This document shows, piece by piece, positions 7,146-14,999 of a DNA stretch of 37,256 bases. A program made the position numbers and the translations under genes. The stretch is taken from contig QIDP01000171.1 in NCBI GenBank assembly GCA_003229375.1, positions 1 through 37,256 of the forward strand, written 5' to 3'. This DNA comes from Nitrospirota bacterium (GTDB lineage Bacteria > Nitrospinota > Nitrospinia > SZUA-224). The notes beneath the pieces are model-generated. The model was not told the origin of the DNA. It saw nothing but the letters and a program-made list of their open reading frames with translations, and did not search any database. The stretch's first letter is position 1, and every line of letters begins with the position of its first letter.

Positions 7146-7682
7146 CTATGGTCTTTCCGGAGGAAAGGGTTTCTTTGGCCATCTTCCGGGTCGTCTTTCC
7201 TTTGCTTCTCCAATGATTTTTCTAATCTCTCTCTTGAACTCCTGCTGAAAGATGATGAACTTTGCCTGCTGTTCGAATGTAAGTATATTTTTCAGTTCTG
7301 TTCTTTCCTCGTCACTAAGCCTCTGAAGTGCCTTGTGGTTCTTCTCAAGCCTCTCAAGGAGATCCCTGAGTTGACCCTTTTTCTTATTCTTCACAGCATC
7401 TCTGAGAGCAGTCATATCCCCTCTGAGATTACGCTCAAGCTTAGCCCTTTTCTTGTTGTATCTGTTGAGTAACGGAAAAATCTGAGCAGCACTCTCTTCG
7501 TCAAGATCAAGGGCATTGGTGAGTTTCCACATCTTCAATGTCTCGATCCTCTTTCTTACCTTCTCCATCTGCTCCTTTGTCGGCGGTCCGTCAAAACCCT
7601 CTGGCGGTTCAGCCACACTATCTACAGTAAAGCAAAGCACCAATAAGATTAGAAGTAATAGCTTGAATACGTTTTTCTGCAT
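7146..7682 (-). CDS. Spy/CpxP-like periplasmic protein (heavy-metal-sensor-like)
   Basis: A 178-residue exported protein. Residues 3-24 form a clear signal sequence (KLLLLILLVLCFT, then SVA). The mature part is an all-helical, highly charged chain with LTNALDLDEESAAQIFPLL and NILTFEQQAKFIIFQQEF, the LTxEQ-type helix pattern of Spy, CpxP and CnrX-like proteins. The end is proline- and arginine-rich. The chosen ATG follows GGAGG directly; a longer frame begins at an upstream TTG overlapping the anti-sigma stop. Third gene of a sigma / anti-sigma / Spy-like operon. By family knowledge it could chaperone misfolded periplasmic proteins or sense metal and feed back on the anti-sigma factor; the sequence cannot decide. 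Confidence 0.8.
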   Translation of the reverse strand: MQKNVFKLLLLILLVLCFTVDSVAEPPEGFDGPPTKEQMEKVRKRIETLKMWKLTNALDLDEESAAQIFPLLNRYNKKRAKLERNLRGDMTALRDAVKNKKKGQLRDLLERLEKNHKALQRLSDEERTELKNILTFEQQAKFIIFQQEFKREIRKIIGEAKERRPGRWPKKPFPPERP

Positions 7683-7683
7683 T

Positions 7684-8253
7684 TTAACCTCCAATTTGTT
7701 GTTCTCTGTTTAATGCCTCATAGAGGCTGCCTAACTCCCTTGAACTCAAAGAGGCAAACTCCATGTAATAGGAATATTCCATTAAATCCTCTGAATGCAG
7801 ATATAACTCATCAATTGTTAACGGATCTGTAATCAGGGGAATATCTTTTTCAGTTATGTCACTGTAATCTAAAACTGATACTGTAAAGGGGTCTTTGAAG
7901 AATGGGTTCAGTTCCGGCATCTCCTCCTTTTTTGCATAAGTGAATATCAGGAAAAATAAAACCGCAATGGTTGCTGCAACCGGCAACTGTTTAAATAATA
8001 ATATTTTTAGCGAAAAGCGACTATCCCTTTTTTTCTCAACAGCCCCTTTTACCCTATGGGGGAGGGTCTTCCAGAAAAGATCTCCCGGATCAGGCACATC
8101 AATATTAACAAGCTCTGTGATAAAAGACAATTCCCCTCTGCAATCCTGGCAGTCCTTTAAGTGAACTTCAACATCATTTTTTATTTTTTCAGGGAGATCG
8201 CCCTTTAGATATTCAGGAAACATCTCCTTTATGTCGTCATGGCCTAATTTCAT
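7684..8253 (-). CDS. Membrane anti-sigma factor with zinc-finger (ZAS) domain
   Basis: This 189-residue protein has the anti-sigma zinc motif near its start: His31-x3-Cys35-x2-Cys38 in VEVHLKDCQDC. A single transmembrane helix follows (about 87-105, KQLPVAATIAVLFFLIFTYA), leaving about 80 residues in the periplasm that end with a helical, acidic stretch. Such proteins hold their partner sigma factor at the membrane until a signal releases it. The gene overlaps the sigma gene by 17 bases and is followed after one base by the Spy-like gene, so the three are translated together. The signal is unknown. Confidence 0.88.
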   Translation of the reverse strand: MKLGHDDIKEMFPEYLKGDLPEKIKNDVEVHLKDCQDCRGELSFITELVNIDVPDPGDLFWKTLPHRVKGAVEKKRDSRFSLKILLFKQLPVAATIAVLFFLIFTYAKKEEMPELNPFFKDPFTVSVLDYSDITEKDIPLITDPLTIDELYLHSEDLMEYSYYMEFASLSSRELGSLYEALNREQQIGG

Positions 8254-8785
8254 AACCCTTTTCCTTTAATATCTCTCTTAATCTTTTCACAGCGTTGTGA
8301 TAATGGGCCTTTACAGCACCCTCCGAGCATCCCATTACCTTAGAAGTCTCACTACAACTCAACCCCTCATATGCCCTGAGAATTATTGATAGCCTCTGCC
8401 TTGCAGGGAGTTCATCTAAGCCTTTCTTGATATGATCTTTCTTCTCCTTGTCTATAATTGCTGACAAGGCCCCTCTCTGATTTCCTATGGTTGGTTTTTC
8501 AAGTTTTATTTCTTTATGATGTCTGTTCTGCCTGATGTGATTAAGATTTGTATTTTTAGCTATCCTGTACAACCAGGTCTTGAATGAAGCCTCCATCCTG
8601 AACCCCCTGAGGCCCTTTATGGCCCTGATAAATGTCTCCTGGGTCAGATCCTTTGCCTCTTCAATATTGTTTGTCATCCTATAGGCAAAGGCATAAACCT
8701 GTTTCTGATATTTCATTACAAGTTCCTCAACGGCCTCTTCATCACCTGAAATGTATCTTTTAATAAGTGTTATATCATCTTTCAT
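8237..8785 (-). CDS. ECF-family RNA polymerase sigma factor (RpoE-like)
   Basis: A 182-residue sigma-70 protein of the extracytoplasmic-function type, with only regions 2 and 4. Region 2 is at about 10-90 (YQKQVYAFAYRMTNN, EEAKDLTQETFIRA, FKTWLYRIAKNT). Region 4 with its helix-turn-helix is at about 120-175 (ELPARQRLSIILRAYEGLS, CSETSKVMGCSEGAVKAHYH). It directs RNA polymerase to stress promoters when freed from the overlapping downstream anti-sigma factor. A putative promoter of matching type lies just upstream (8809-8834), which suggests autoregulation, and a near-identical copy lies at 7000-7025. Confidence 0.93.
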   Translation of the reverse strand: MKDDITLIKRYISGDEEAVEELVMKYQKQVYAFAYRMTNNIEEAKDLTQETFIRAIKGLRGFRMEASFKTWLYRIAKNTNLNHIRQNRHHKEIKLEKPTIGNQRGALSAIIDKEKKDHIKKGLDELPARQRLSIILRAYEGLSCSETSKVMGCSEGAVKAHYHNAVKRLREILKEKGYEIRP

Positions 8786-8808
8786 TAGACCTTCCCTGAT
8801 TCACTTAT

Positions 8809-8834
8809 ATAGACACAGGGAGACATAAAAGGTT
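8809..8834 (-). promoter_or_regulatory. Putative autoregulated ECF promoter of the sigma operon
   Basis: On the minus strand AACCTT (8829-8834), 14 bases, then GTCTAT (8809-8814), about 25 bases before the sigma factor ATG. The element and its flanks (TTTATTTTAAACCTTTTATG and TAAGT) recur at 7000-7025. Conservation in two intergenic places makes a regulatory role likely; binding by this particular sigma factor is inferred. Confidence 0.55.
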
Positions 8835-8884
8835 TAAAATAAAAGGTAGTGCCCCGCTTAGTTAGGGTCAGATCAAAAATAACT

Positions 8885-9604
8885 TCATTCCCTTACAACG
8901 AATGCATCCGGATAGCCCATGGATTCGAATTCTGAGAGGGCATTAAGGGCATCATTGAAATTGTCATATATCCCGACTCTGACACGATAAAGCGTTGCAG
9001 ATTCACTATTAAAGCCCAATATGCGTGCATTCTCTTTTGATCTTAATAACCTTTGCCTGAGCCTGTCAGCATTATCCCTTTCCTGAAATGCCCCTATCTG
9101 GATCGAGAATCTCCCTTCTGTGTAACTATCAGGCTGCACATACTTCTCTTTTCCCTTTCTGTGATCCCTGACAAAACCGAGTGCTTTTATCCTGACCCTT
9201 GCAGTTCCTTTGTCAACCATATCTATGTCCCTGGCAGCCGTATATGTAAGGTCTATGATCCTCCCTTTAATAAAAGGTCCCCTATCATTTATCCTTACAA
9301 TGGTTGTCTTGCTGTTCTCAAGATTTATCACCTTTACATAGGTATTAAACGGCAGGGTTTTATGAGCAGATGTCATTGCATACATATTATATGTCTCTCC
9401 ATTTGAGGTCTTCCTCCCATGAAAATCCTTACCATACCATGATGCCATACCATCCTGAACAAAGCCATGGCCATCTTTCAGTGGATAATATCTCTTTCCT
9501 GCAACCTTGTAATAGCCCCCTGTTTTTCTCTTAAAATGACATGCAAAGATAGTGCAGATAACCAGAAATAATATAATGCACAGAAAAGCCCTCTTTAGGT
9601 TCAT
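8885..9604 (-). CDS. rlpA: RlpA-family septal lipoprotein with SPOR domain
   Basis: The 239-residue protein has a lipoprotein signal ([16 protein letters not shown], lipobox IFAC), then the double-psi beta-barrel domain of RlpA at about 50-140 ([47 protein letters not shown]...[10 protein letters not shown]), and a C-terminal SPOR domain at about 165-239 ([20 protein letters not shown]). RlpA proteins act on denuded glycan strands at the division septum, and SPOR binds such glycan. Start chosen at ATG 9604 with AGGGG upstream; the longer frame begins with TTG and would disturb the signal. Same direction as the sigma operon downstream but separated from it by that operon's own promoter. Confidence 0.92.
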   Translation of the reverse strand: MNLKRAFLCIILFLVICTIFACHFKRKTGGYYKVAGKRYYPLKDGHGFVQDGMASWYGKDFHGRKTSNGETYNMYAMTSAHKTLPFNTYVKVINLENSKTTIVRINDRGPFIKGRIIDLTYTAARDIDMVDKGTARVRIKALGFVRDHRKGKEKYVQPDSYTEGRFSIQIGAFQERDNADRLRQRLLRSKENARILGFNSESATLYRVRVGIYDNFNDALNALSEFESMGYPDAFVVRE

Positions 9605-9687
9605 TTTAAATACCCCTGTTTTTGATAAACAATAACCCAAAAATGAGATTCATTCAAGGAGAATTATGAAACTCTACTGAAGGAGCC

Positions 9688-9713
9688 CCCAAAATCCAAT
9701 TTAGGATTTTGGG
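9688..9713. repeat. CCCAAAATCC/GGATTTTGGG hairpin in the rlpA-gpsA divergent region
   Basis: Ten complementary bases on each side of aattta. It lies between the divergent starts of rlpA and gpsA, upstream of the gpsA promoter. No T-run follows. Probably a small dispersed palindrome. Confidence 0.45.
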
Positions 9714-9727
9714 AAAACCAAAATAGC

Positions 9728-9756
9728 TTGACCCGACTCCCCTACTTATATATAAT
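9728..9756 (+). promoter_or_regulatory. Sigma-70 promoter of gpsA-larB
   Basis: TTGACC at 9728-9733, exactly 17 bases, then a perfect TATAAT at 9751-9756. Predicted leader of about 95 bases before the gpsA ATG at 9857. Confidence 0.7.
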
Positions 9757-9856
9757 TATATAATTAAGCCAGTTAATTCTCCTAAAGTAACTAAATATGG
9801 GGAATAGGTACATGAAAATTATTGCCGGAATAGTATAATTTAGATGGGATTAGTAT

Positions 9857-10879
9857 ATGAACAATAAAAAAATATCAGTGATAGGTGCGGGTAGCTGGGG
9901 TACAACCTTAGCAAATCTTTTGGCAGATAAGGGCTATGAGGTAAGACTCTGGGTATATGAAGAGGAACTTTGCCGTATTATCAAGGAAGAGAGGGAGAAT
10001 ACTATCTATCTTCCAGGGTTCAGGATTTCGGAGAGGATACACCCTACTACATCTATTGAAGAGACCGCGGATGGGATAGATACCTTTATTATGGTTGTCC
10101 CCTCACATGCGGCCCGTGGCATCGCAACACGGTTTGCATCATTCCTTCCCCCTGATGCTATTGTCATAAATGCTGCCAAGGGGATAGAGAACCAAAGCCT
10201 TATAACCATTTCCCGTGTCTTCCGGGAGATATTCCCGGAGAGATTACATAAGAGACTGGCTGCTATCTCCGGTCCAACATTTGCTAAGGAGGTATCCAGC
10301 AAGACCCCTGCTGCAGCAGTTGCTGCCTCTGAGGATATAAGGATTGCAGAAAAGGTACAGGAGATATTTACCACATCATACTTCAGGGTCTTTACTAACA
10401 CTGACCTTATCGGGGTAGAATTAGGGGGTGCCCTCAAGAATGTAATTGCTATTGCAGCAGGGATATCTGATGGTCTTGGTTTTGGGTATAATGCCAGGGC
10501 TGCATTGATAACACGTGGTCTTGTAGAGATGATGAGATTAGGACTATCAATGGGGGCCAGCCCCCAAACCTTATCCGGCCTCTCCGGTTTAGGAGATCTT
10601 GTTTTGACATGTACCGGAGATCTGAGCCGCAACAGGACTGTGGGATTAAAGATCGGAAAAGGGATGAAACTGGATGAAATACAGAAAGGGATGAAGATGG
10701 TTGCCGAGGGTATACGAACAGTTAAATCCGCACACGATCTAAAGGGGAGACACAAGGTCAAGGGTGCGATTATCGATGAGACATACGCTATTTTATATGA
10801 GGACAAGAGTCCTGAAAAGGCACTTAAAGACCTTATGGAGGTCGAGATCAAAGACGAGTTTGAGGGAATAATCCAGTGA
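9857..10879 (+). CDS. gpsA: NAD(P)-dependent glycerol-3-phosphate dehydrogenase
   Basis: GpsA reversibly converts dihydroxyacetone phosphate to sn-glycerol-3-phosphate, the backbone of membrane phospholipids. The 340-residue protein matches the family in length. It shows the N-terminal nucleotide-binding GAGSWGTTLANLLADKG, then AISGPTFAKEV, GGALKNVIAIAAGISDGLG with the catalytic lysine, and LSGLGDLVLTCTGDLSRNR, which binds substrate phosphate. It is cytoplasmic. The stop overlaps the GTG start of larB by four bases (GTGA), so the two are probably translationally coupled, though they belong to unrelated pathways. The Shine-Dalgarno is weak (GATGGG). Confidence 0.96.
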   Translation: MNNKKISVIGAGSWGTTLANLLADKGYEVRLWVYEEELCRIIKEERENTIYLPGFRISERIHPTTSIEETADGIDTFIMVVPSHAARGIATRFASFLPPDAIVINAAKGIENQSLITISRVFREIFPERLHKRLAAISGPTFAKEVSSKTPAAAVAASEDIRIAEKVQEIFTTSYFRVFTNTDLIGVELGGALKNVIAIAAGISDGLGFGYNARAALITRGLVEMMRLGLSMGASPQTLSGLSGLGDLVLTCTGDLSRNRTVGLKIGKGMKLDEIQKGMKMVAEGIRTVKSAHDLKGRHKVKGAIIDETYAILYEDKSPEKALKDLMEVEIKDEFEGIIQ

Positions 10880-11643
10880 ATAGATCCTTCCTGAAGAAGT
10901 TATTAGAGGACCTTTATGCAAAGAAGATAAAACCTGCTGATGCTATGGAGACCTTGAAGATATTTCCTTATGAAGATATCGGTTTTGCCAAAATCGATCA
11001 TCACAGAGATCTAAGGAAAGGATTCCCTGAGGTAATATATTGTGAAGGAAAGACAGCAGAACAGGTGGCCATGATCGCAAAGAAGATAATATCTGCTGGT
11101 GGTGATCTGCTCGCAACAAGGGCAGACAAGGCTATACTCAAACTGATCAAGAAACTGAATCCCAAGGCAGAATTTAATGAAATGGCAAGAACCATTGTGA
11201 TCAAACGCTCCGGAAAGAGAAAAAAGGGTGTTGGTGCTATACTTATAGCATCGGCAGGGACATCTGATATACCTGTGGCAGAAGAGGCGGCGATTACTGC
11301 TGAGACGTTGGGTAGCTCTGTAGATCGGATGTATGACGTAGGTGTTGCAGGGATTCATAGGATTATAGATAATAAGGAGCATCTTTTAAAGGCACGGGTA
11401 ATAGTTGCTGTTGCTGGAATGGATGGTGTCCTCCCAAGTGTGATTGGCGGGCTGGTTGATAAACCTGTTATCGCAGTACCCACCAGTATTGGTTATGGTA
11501 CAAATTTTAAAGGTGTCTCCGCCCTTCTTACGATGTTGAATAGCTGCGCTTCAGGGATCGCTACGGTCAATATAGATAATGGCTTCGGTGCTGGCTATCT
11601 GGCTCATAAGATAAATATATTGGGCAACTACTCAGGTGGATAG
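10876..11643 (+). CDS. larB: LarB, nickel-pincer cofactor carboxylase/hydrolase
   Basis: LarB carboxylates C5 of the pyridinium ring of nicotinate adenine dinucleotide and removes AMP, the first step in making the nickel-pincer cofactor of lactate racemase and related enzymes. The 255-residue protein shows the conserved N-terminal segment (DAMETLKIFPYEDIGFAKID, RKGFPEVIYCEGKT) and a PurE-like C-terminal domain (AGTSDIPVAEEAAITAE, AGMDGVLPSVIGGLVDKPVI, NIDNGFGAGYLA). The GTG start overlaps the gpsA stop. The final residues NYSGG and the stop lie in a sequence repeated at 13685-13708. Confidence 0.95.
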   Translation: MNRSFLKKLLEDLYAKKIKPADAMETLKIFPYEDIGFAKIDHHRDLRKGFPEVIYCEGKTAEQVAMIAKKIISAGGDLLATRADKAILKLIKKLNPKAEFNEMARTIVIKRSGKRKKGVGAILIASAGTSDIPVAEEAAITAETLGSSVDRMYDVGVAGIHRIIDNKEHLLKARVIVAVAGMDGVLPSVIGGLVDKPVIAVPTSIGYGTNFKGVSALLTMLNSCASGIATVNIDNGFGAGYLAHKINILGNYSGG

Positions 11644-11760
11644 TCTATAGGTATTTAGCTGAATAGTGAGAAATATGCGAGATCATACAAAGCTCAGAGC
11701 GGTTGGGAGCCTTGATTCGTTCTTTGCGCAGTCCTAACAGACTACAGTCTAAACAACCTA
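11624..11760. repeat. Interrupted copy of a 64-bp repeat at the end of larB
   Basis: aactactcaggtggatagtc at 11627-11646 and agtctaaacaacct at about 11746-11759 are the two halves, in inverted orientation, of the element at 13649-13709. In this copy they are separated by roughly 90 extra bases of no recognised origin. The larB stop codon is within the first half. No gene seen in this intergenic stretch. Confidence 0.55.
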
Positions 11761-11791
11761 TATTGGGCGAAAGGAAGGTGAAGGGTGAAAG

Positions 11792-12979
11792 GTGAAGATA
11801 GCATACTTTGATACATTCTCAGGGATAAGCGGGGATATGGTTTTGGGTGCTCTGATTGACCTCGGTGTGGATATAAAGGGTCTCCGTACAAAACTAAAAG
11901 GAATGGGTATTAAGGGCTATAATATAAAGGTTTCCAGGTTAGAAAGGGGTAGTATTGCCGGGACAAAGGTTGATGTGATAGTAAAAGAGAAAAGGAGGGA
12001 TCATATCTCCCTTAATGATATAAAGAGATTGATAGATGAGAGCGATCTCGAACCTCTTGTGAAAAAAGATTCTATCCGTATATTTGAACGAATAGGGGAG
12101 GCAGAGGCAAAGGTACACAATATCCTGATAGAGGAGGTACACTTCCATGAGGTGGGAGCAGTAGATTCCATTATAGATATAGTGGGTTCTACAATAGGTA
12201 TCCATATGTTAAATATCGGCAGGATAATCTCGTCACCAATAAATACCGGGAAAGGATCTGTAATGTGTCGACATGGGTTGCTCCCGATCCCTGCCCCTGC
12301 GACTGCTGAATTGCTTAAGGGATATCCATGTTATTCATCAGATACAGACCACGAACTTACCACACCCACCGGTGCTGCAATTATCACCACACTTGCGAGT
12401 GAGTTTAGTCCTCTTCCCCTGATCCAAATAGATAAAATAGGTTATGGTGCGGGTTCTAAAAATCTGAAGAGTCTTCCCAATCTTCTAAGGATAATAATAG
12501 GAGAGGAGATGGACTCCCACATGGGAGATACTATTACTGTTATTGAAACCAATATCGATGATATGAACCCTGAATTCTATGATTATATCTCAGAGAAGGC
12601 CTTTGAGATGGGGGCATTAGACTATTTTATAACACCTGTAATTATGAAGAAAAATCGCCCTGCGGCAAAGATATCAATACTTACTGAAACAAAGAATATC
12701 AGAAGGCTTACAGACCTTTTATTACGAGAGACCTCAACCCTAGGAATCAGATCATATCAGGTAAAAAGGATCAAACTCGAGAGAGAATCGAGGCAAATCA
12801 AGACAAGATATGGACCCGTCACAGTCATAATTGCCAAAAATAGGGAAAAGATATTTAAGATATCACCCGAATATAAGGACTGTCGGGAGGTAGCAAAGAC
12901 ACATAATATCCCTCTTTTTCAAGTCTACGAAGAGACAAAAACACAGGCAAGACTCCACTTTGCTACGCAATTGGAATAA
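11792..12979 (+). CDS. larC: LarC, nickel insertion enzyme for the pincer cofactor
   Basis: LarC is a CTP-dependent cyclometallase that puts nickel into the thiolated pincer nucleotide made by LarB and LarE. The 395-residue protein begins with the usual MKIAYFDTFSGISGDMVLGA, carries EEVHFHEVGAVDSIIDIVG in the N-terminal domain, and contains ETNIDDMNPEFYDY at the start of the C-terminal domain. It is a single uninterrupted frame, unlike Lactobacillus plantarum larC, which needs a ribosomal frameshift. Start is GTG at 11792 after AAGGAAGGTG. No larE or larA-like gene is in the window, so the pathway and the enzyme served by the cofactor must lie elsewhere. Confidence 0.95.
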   Translation: MKIAYFDTFSGISGDMVLGALIDLGVDIKGLRTKLKGMGIKGYNIKVSRLERGSIAGTKVDVIVKEKRRDHISLNDIKRLIDESDLEPLVKKDSIRIFERIGEAEAKVHNILIEEVHFHEVGAVDSIIDIVGSTIGIHMLNIGRIISSPINTGKGSVMCRHGLLPIPAPATAELLKGYPCYSSDTDHELTTPTGAAIITTLASEFSPLPLIQIDKIGYGAGSKNLKSLPNLLRIIIGEEMDSHMGDTITVIETNIDDMNPEFYDYISEKAFEMGALDYFITPVIMKKNRPAAKISILTETKNIRRLTDLLLRETSTLGIRSYQVKRIKLERESRQIKTRYGPVTVIIAKNREKIFKISPEYKDCREVAKTHNIPLFQVYEETKTQARLHFATQLE

Positions 12980-12983
12980 ATAA

Positions 12984-13075
12984 GGGACGGGTCAGCCTGT
13001 CCTGCCGGGAAGAGCTAATTCAGCCAATAGGGCATGTCGGGCATCTCGCCCGACATGAAAAAATCGCTCAATTTA
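12984..13075. repeat. GC-rich double-hairpin interspersed element, copy 1
   Basis: About 92 bases matching, in inverse orientation, the element at 17756-17850: a CAGCCTGTCC segment, a short spacer with CAGCCAATAG, the hairpin gtcgggc/gcccgac (13036-13054) and the end aaatcgctcaattta. It lies between the convergent larC and XRE genes and may terminate both. Confidence 0.7.
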
Positions 13076-13083
13076 GATAACAA

Positions 13084-13518
13084 CTAAACACTTACCTTGT
13101 TAAGCAGTTCTGCACTTATTTCTTGTGAACCATTCCTGTGTCTTATGAGGACATCTATTATCTCTCTAATCAATGGTACATCATCATCATGTAACATCTT
13201 TGCGGCCTTCAGAAATGCCCTTTTATTCTCATTTGCTGCTATATCCTTTATATCCTCATTTGCTATTTCCATAAGAGTTGAAACCATTGTATTATGGAAA
13301 AAATAGCCAAGAGGTACAGATAGGGCATCACTTATCCTCTTTAATACCTTTATTGAAGGTAATTGCTCTCCCCTCTCTATCTTTCCAATATAGGAATAGT
13401 CGATCTTCCCGGCAATTACTTCAACTAACTTCTTTTGAGTAAATCCCCTCTCTTTCCTTATCCTTCTTAATCTTCCCCCTATAGCATCTCTTTCTTCTTG
13501 TAACTGTACTTCTCCCAT
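13084..13518 (-). CDS. XRE-family helix-turn-helix transcription regulator
   Basis: A 144-residue DNA-binding protein. Residues about 12-66 form the Cro/CI-type helix-turn-helix (RLRRIRKERGFTQKKL, YSYIGKIERGEQLPSIKVLK). The C-terminal half is helical with no recognised sensor. A strong AAAGGAGG precedes the start. It is divergent from anmK, and a near-perfect palindrome overlaps its own -10 box, so it probably represses itself; control of anmK is possible but not shown. The target beyond this is unknown. Confidence 0.85.
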   Translation of the reverse strand: MGEVQLQEERDAIGGRLRRIRKERGFTQKKLVEVIAGKIDYSYIGKIERGEQLPSIKVLKRISDALSVPLGYFFHNTMVSTLMEIANEDIKDIAANENKRAFLKAAKMLHDDDVPLIREIIDVLIRHRNGSQEISAELLNKVSV

Positions 13519-13556
13519 TCTAAAATCCTCCTTTTAAAATTCCTAATCCTGTAGAT

Positions 13557-13584
13557 AGGATAACATATCCTTATCTTTTGTCAA
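13557..13584 (-). promoter_or_regulatory. Promoter of the XRE gene with overlapping operator palindrome
   Basis: On the minus strand TTGACA (13579-13584) is followed after 16 bases by TATCCT (13557-13562). The palindrome GGATA-aca-TATCC (plus strand 13558-13570), extending imperfectly to GATA/TATC on each side, covers the -10. This is the normal arrangement for autorepression by a dimeric helix-turn-helix protein. Confidence 0.55.
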
Positions 13585-13648
13585 TAAAAAAATTTAAAAA
13601 ATATTTTTTTGCTTCCATTACTATACAGTTTAAACTATAGTAAAATCG

Positions 13649-13709
13649 TAACTACTCAGGTTGCTCAGGTTGTTTAGACTGAAGATAGACTATCCACCTG
13701 AGTAGTTAC
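13649..13709. repeat. 64-bp repeat with CGTAACTACTCAGGT inverted ends
   Basis: cgtaactactcaggt (13649-13663) and acctgagtagttacg (13695-13709) are perfect inverted ends of a unit that also contains aggttgtttagactg. The same unit, split by about 90 bases, occurs at the end of larB. Located upstream of anmK. Confidence 0.65.
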
Positions 13710-13739
13710 GTAAAATCAACCTAAAAGGGAGTTTAAAAG

Positions 13740-14915
13740 ATGACGGATATGAAGACTAAAAAGGTTGTTGGCCTTATGTCAGGCACCTCGGCTGATGGAG
13801 TCGATGCGGCTCTGGTCGAGATAAGAGGATGTGGACTGGAAACAAGGATAAACCTCTTAGCATTTGAAATATATCCATTTCCGAAGAATATCCGTAAATC
13901 AATCTTTAAGGCATCTAATATCTCAAGTAGCACAATTGCTCTGATATCCGGTCTTAACTTCTATCTTGGTGAAATCTTTGCCAGGGCCACGATTGATATA
14001 GCTAAGAAAGGAGATGTGGATCTCTCTAATCTTGATCTGATCGGTTCTCATGGACAGACGATTTATCACAACTCTGATCCTAATAATGACCCCCATTATG
14101 GTATAGCCTCCACGCTTCAAATAGGGGAACCCTCTATAATAGCGGAACGAACGGGTGTGACAACAGTGGCGGATTTCCGGCCAAGAGATATGGCTGCCGG
14201 TGGAATAGGTGCCCCCCTCTCCCCGTATGTGCACTTTCTCTTATTCAGAGATATCTATCACACAAGGGTAATACACAATATAGGTGGCATAAGTAATCTT
14301 ACCCTGATCCCGGGCGGAGGAGATATGTCTAAAATCATGGCATTCGACACAGGACCTGGAAATATGGTGATAGACGGTGTAACGACTATTATGACAGATG
14401 GGGAAAAAGGATGGGATGAGAATGGAATATTAGCGAGTAGAGGAAAGATAGACAAGGAATTGTTATCAGTACTTATGAAGCATCCCTTTCTGACAAAGCC
14501 TCCTTCTAAATCTACAGGGAGAGAGGAGTTCGGGGAGGACTATGTAAGAGATGTTGTTAGGATAGGAAAGGATAAAGATGTCTGCGGAAATGATCTTATC
14601 TCTACTGTTACAGCCTTTACAGCAGAATCTATTCTCCTCAATTACCGCCTTTTTATTCTTCCTGAACACAGACCTGCTGAGATCGTCTTTTGTGGTGGAG
14701 GAACAAAAAACCCTGTCCTTATGGATATGTTGAAGGACGGGTTAAAGCCGATCCCCATAAAGGAGACAGATGATTATAATATACCTTCTGATGCAGTTGA
14801 GGCGATTACCTTTGCAGTTCTTGCCAATGAGGCGATATCTGGAATACCCTCTAATATACCCTCTGCTACTGGAGCCGGGGGCAAGGTTATACTTGGAAAG
14901 ATAATCCCTGCCTAA
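13740..14915 (+). CDS. anmK: Anhydro-N-acetylmuramic acid kinase
   Basis: AnmK phosphorylates and opens 1,6-anhydro-MurNAc released from peptidoglycan, giving MurNAc-6-phosphate for recycling. The 391-residue length fits. Motifs seen: the N-terminal GLMSGTSADGVDAALVEI, IGSHGQTIYH, ADFRPRDMAAGGIGAPLSPY, DTGPGNMVIDG and CGGGTKNPVLMDML in the ATP-binding fold. It is cytoplasmic. The ATG is preceded by GGGAG. It is divergent from the XRE gene and convergent with the sensor genes; no murQ is nearby. Confidence 0.95.
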   Translation: MTDMKTKKVVGLMSGTSADGVDAALVEIRGCGLETRINLLAFEIYPFPKNIRKSIFKASNISSSTIALISGLNFYLGEIFARATIDIAKKGDVDLSNLDLIGSHGQTIYHNSDPNNDPHYGIASTLQIGEPSIIAERTGVTTVADFRPRDMAAGGIGAPLSPYVHFLLFRDIYHTRVIHNIGGISNLTLIPGGGDMSKIMAFDTGPGNMVIDGVTTIMTDGEKGWDENGILASRGKIDKELLSVLMKHPFLTKPPSKSTGREEFGEDYVRDVVRIGKDKDVCGNDLISTVTAFTAESILLNYRLFILPEHRPAEIVFCGGGTKNPVLMDMLKDGLKPIPIKETDDYNIPSDAVEAITFAVLANEAISGIPSNIPSATGAGGKVILGKIIPA

Positions 14916-14928
14916 TCATAAACTATCC

Positions 14929-14989
14929 TCTTTCGTATTTAAGTTGATTTTTAATTTACTTTTGAGTCGCTCAACTTTTTTACGAAAGA
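14929..14989. terminator. Bidirectional stem-loop between anmK and the sensor kinase gene
   Basis: tctttcgtatttaagttga (14929-14947) pairs with tcaacttttttacgaaaga (14971-14989) at 16 of 19 positions. It lies between two convergent genes, with T- and A-rich arms on both sides. Confidence 0.5.
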
Positions 14990-14999
14990 ACCACTAATT

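Noticed and set aside
10006-10851. Long open frame on the minus strand opposite gpsA (281 residues)
   Set aside because: It mirrors the codons of a clear gpsA gene, has no family motifs and no ribosome binding site.
11644-11791. Possible tRNA or small RNA between larB and larC
   Set aside because: No cloverleaf arms or T-loop motif found; the content is a split repeat plus unrecognised sequence.
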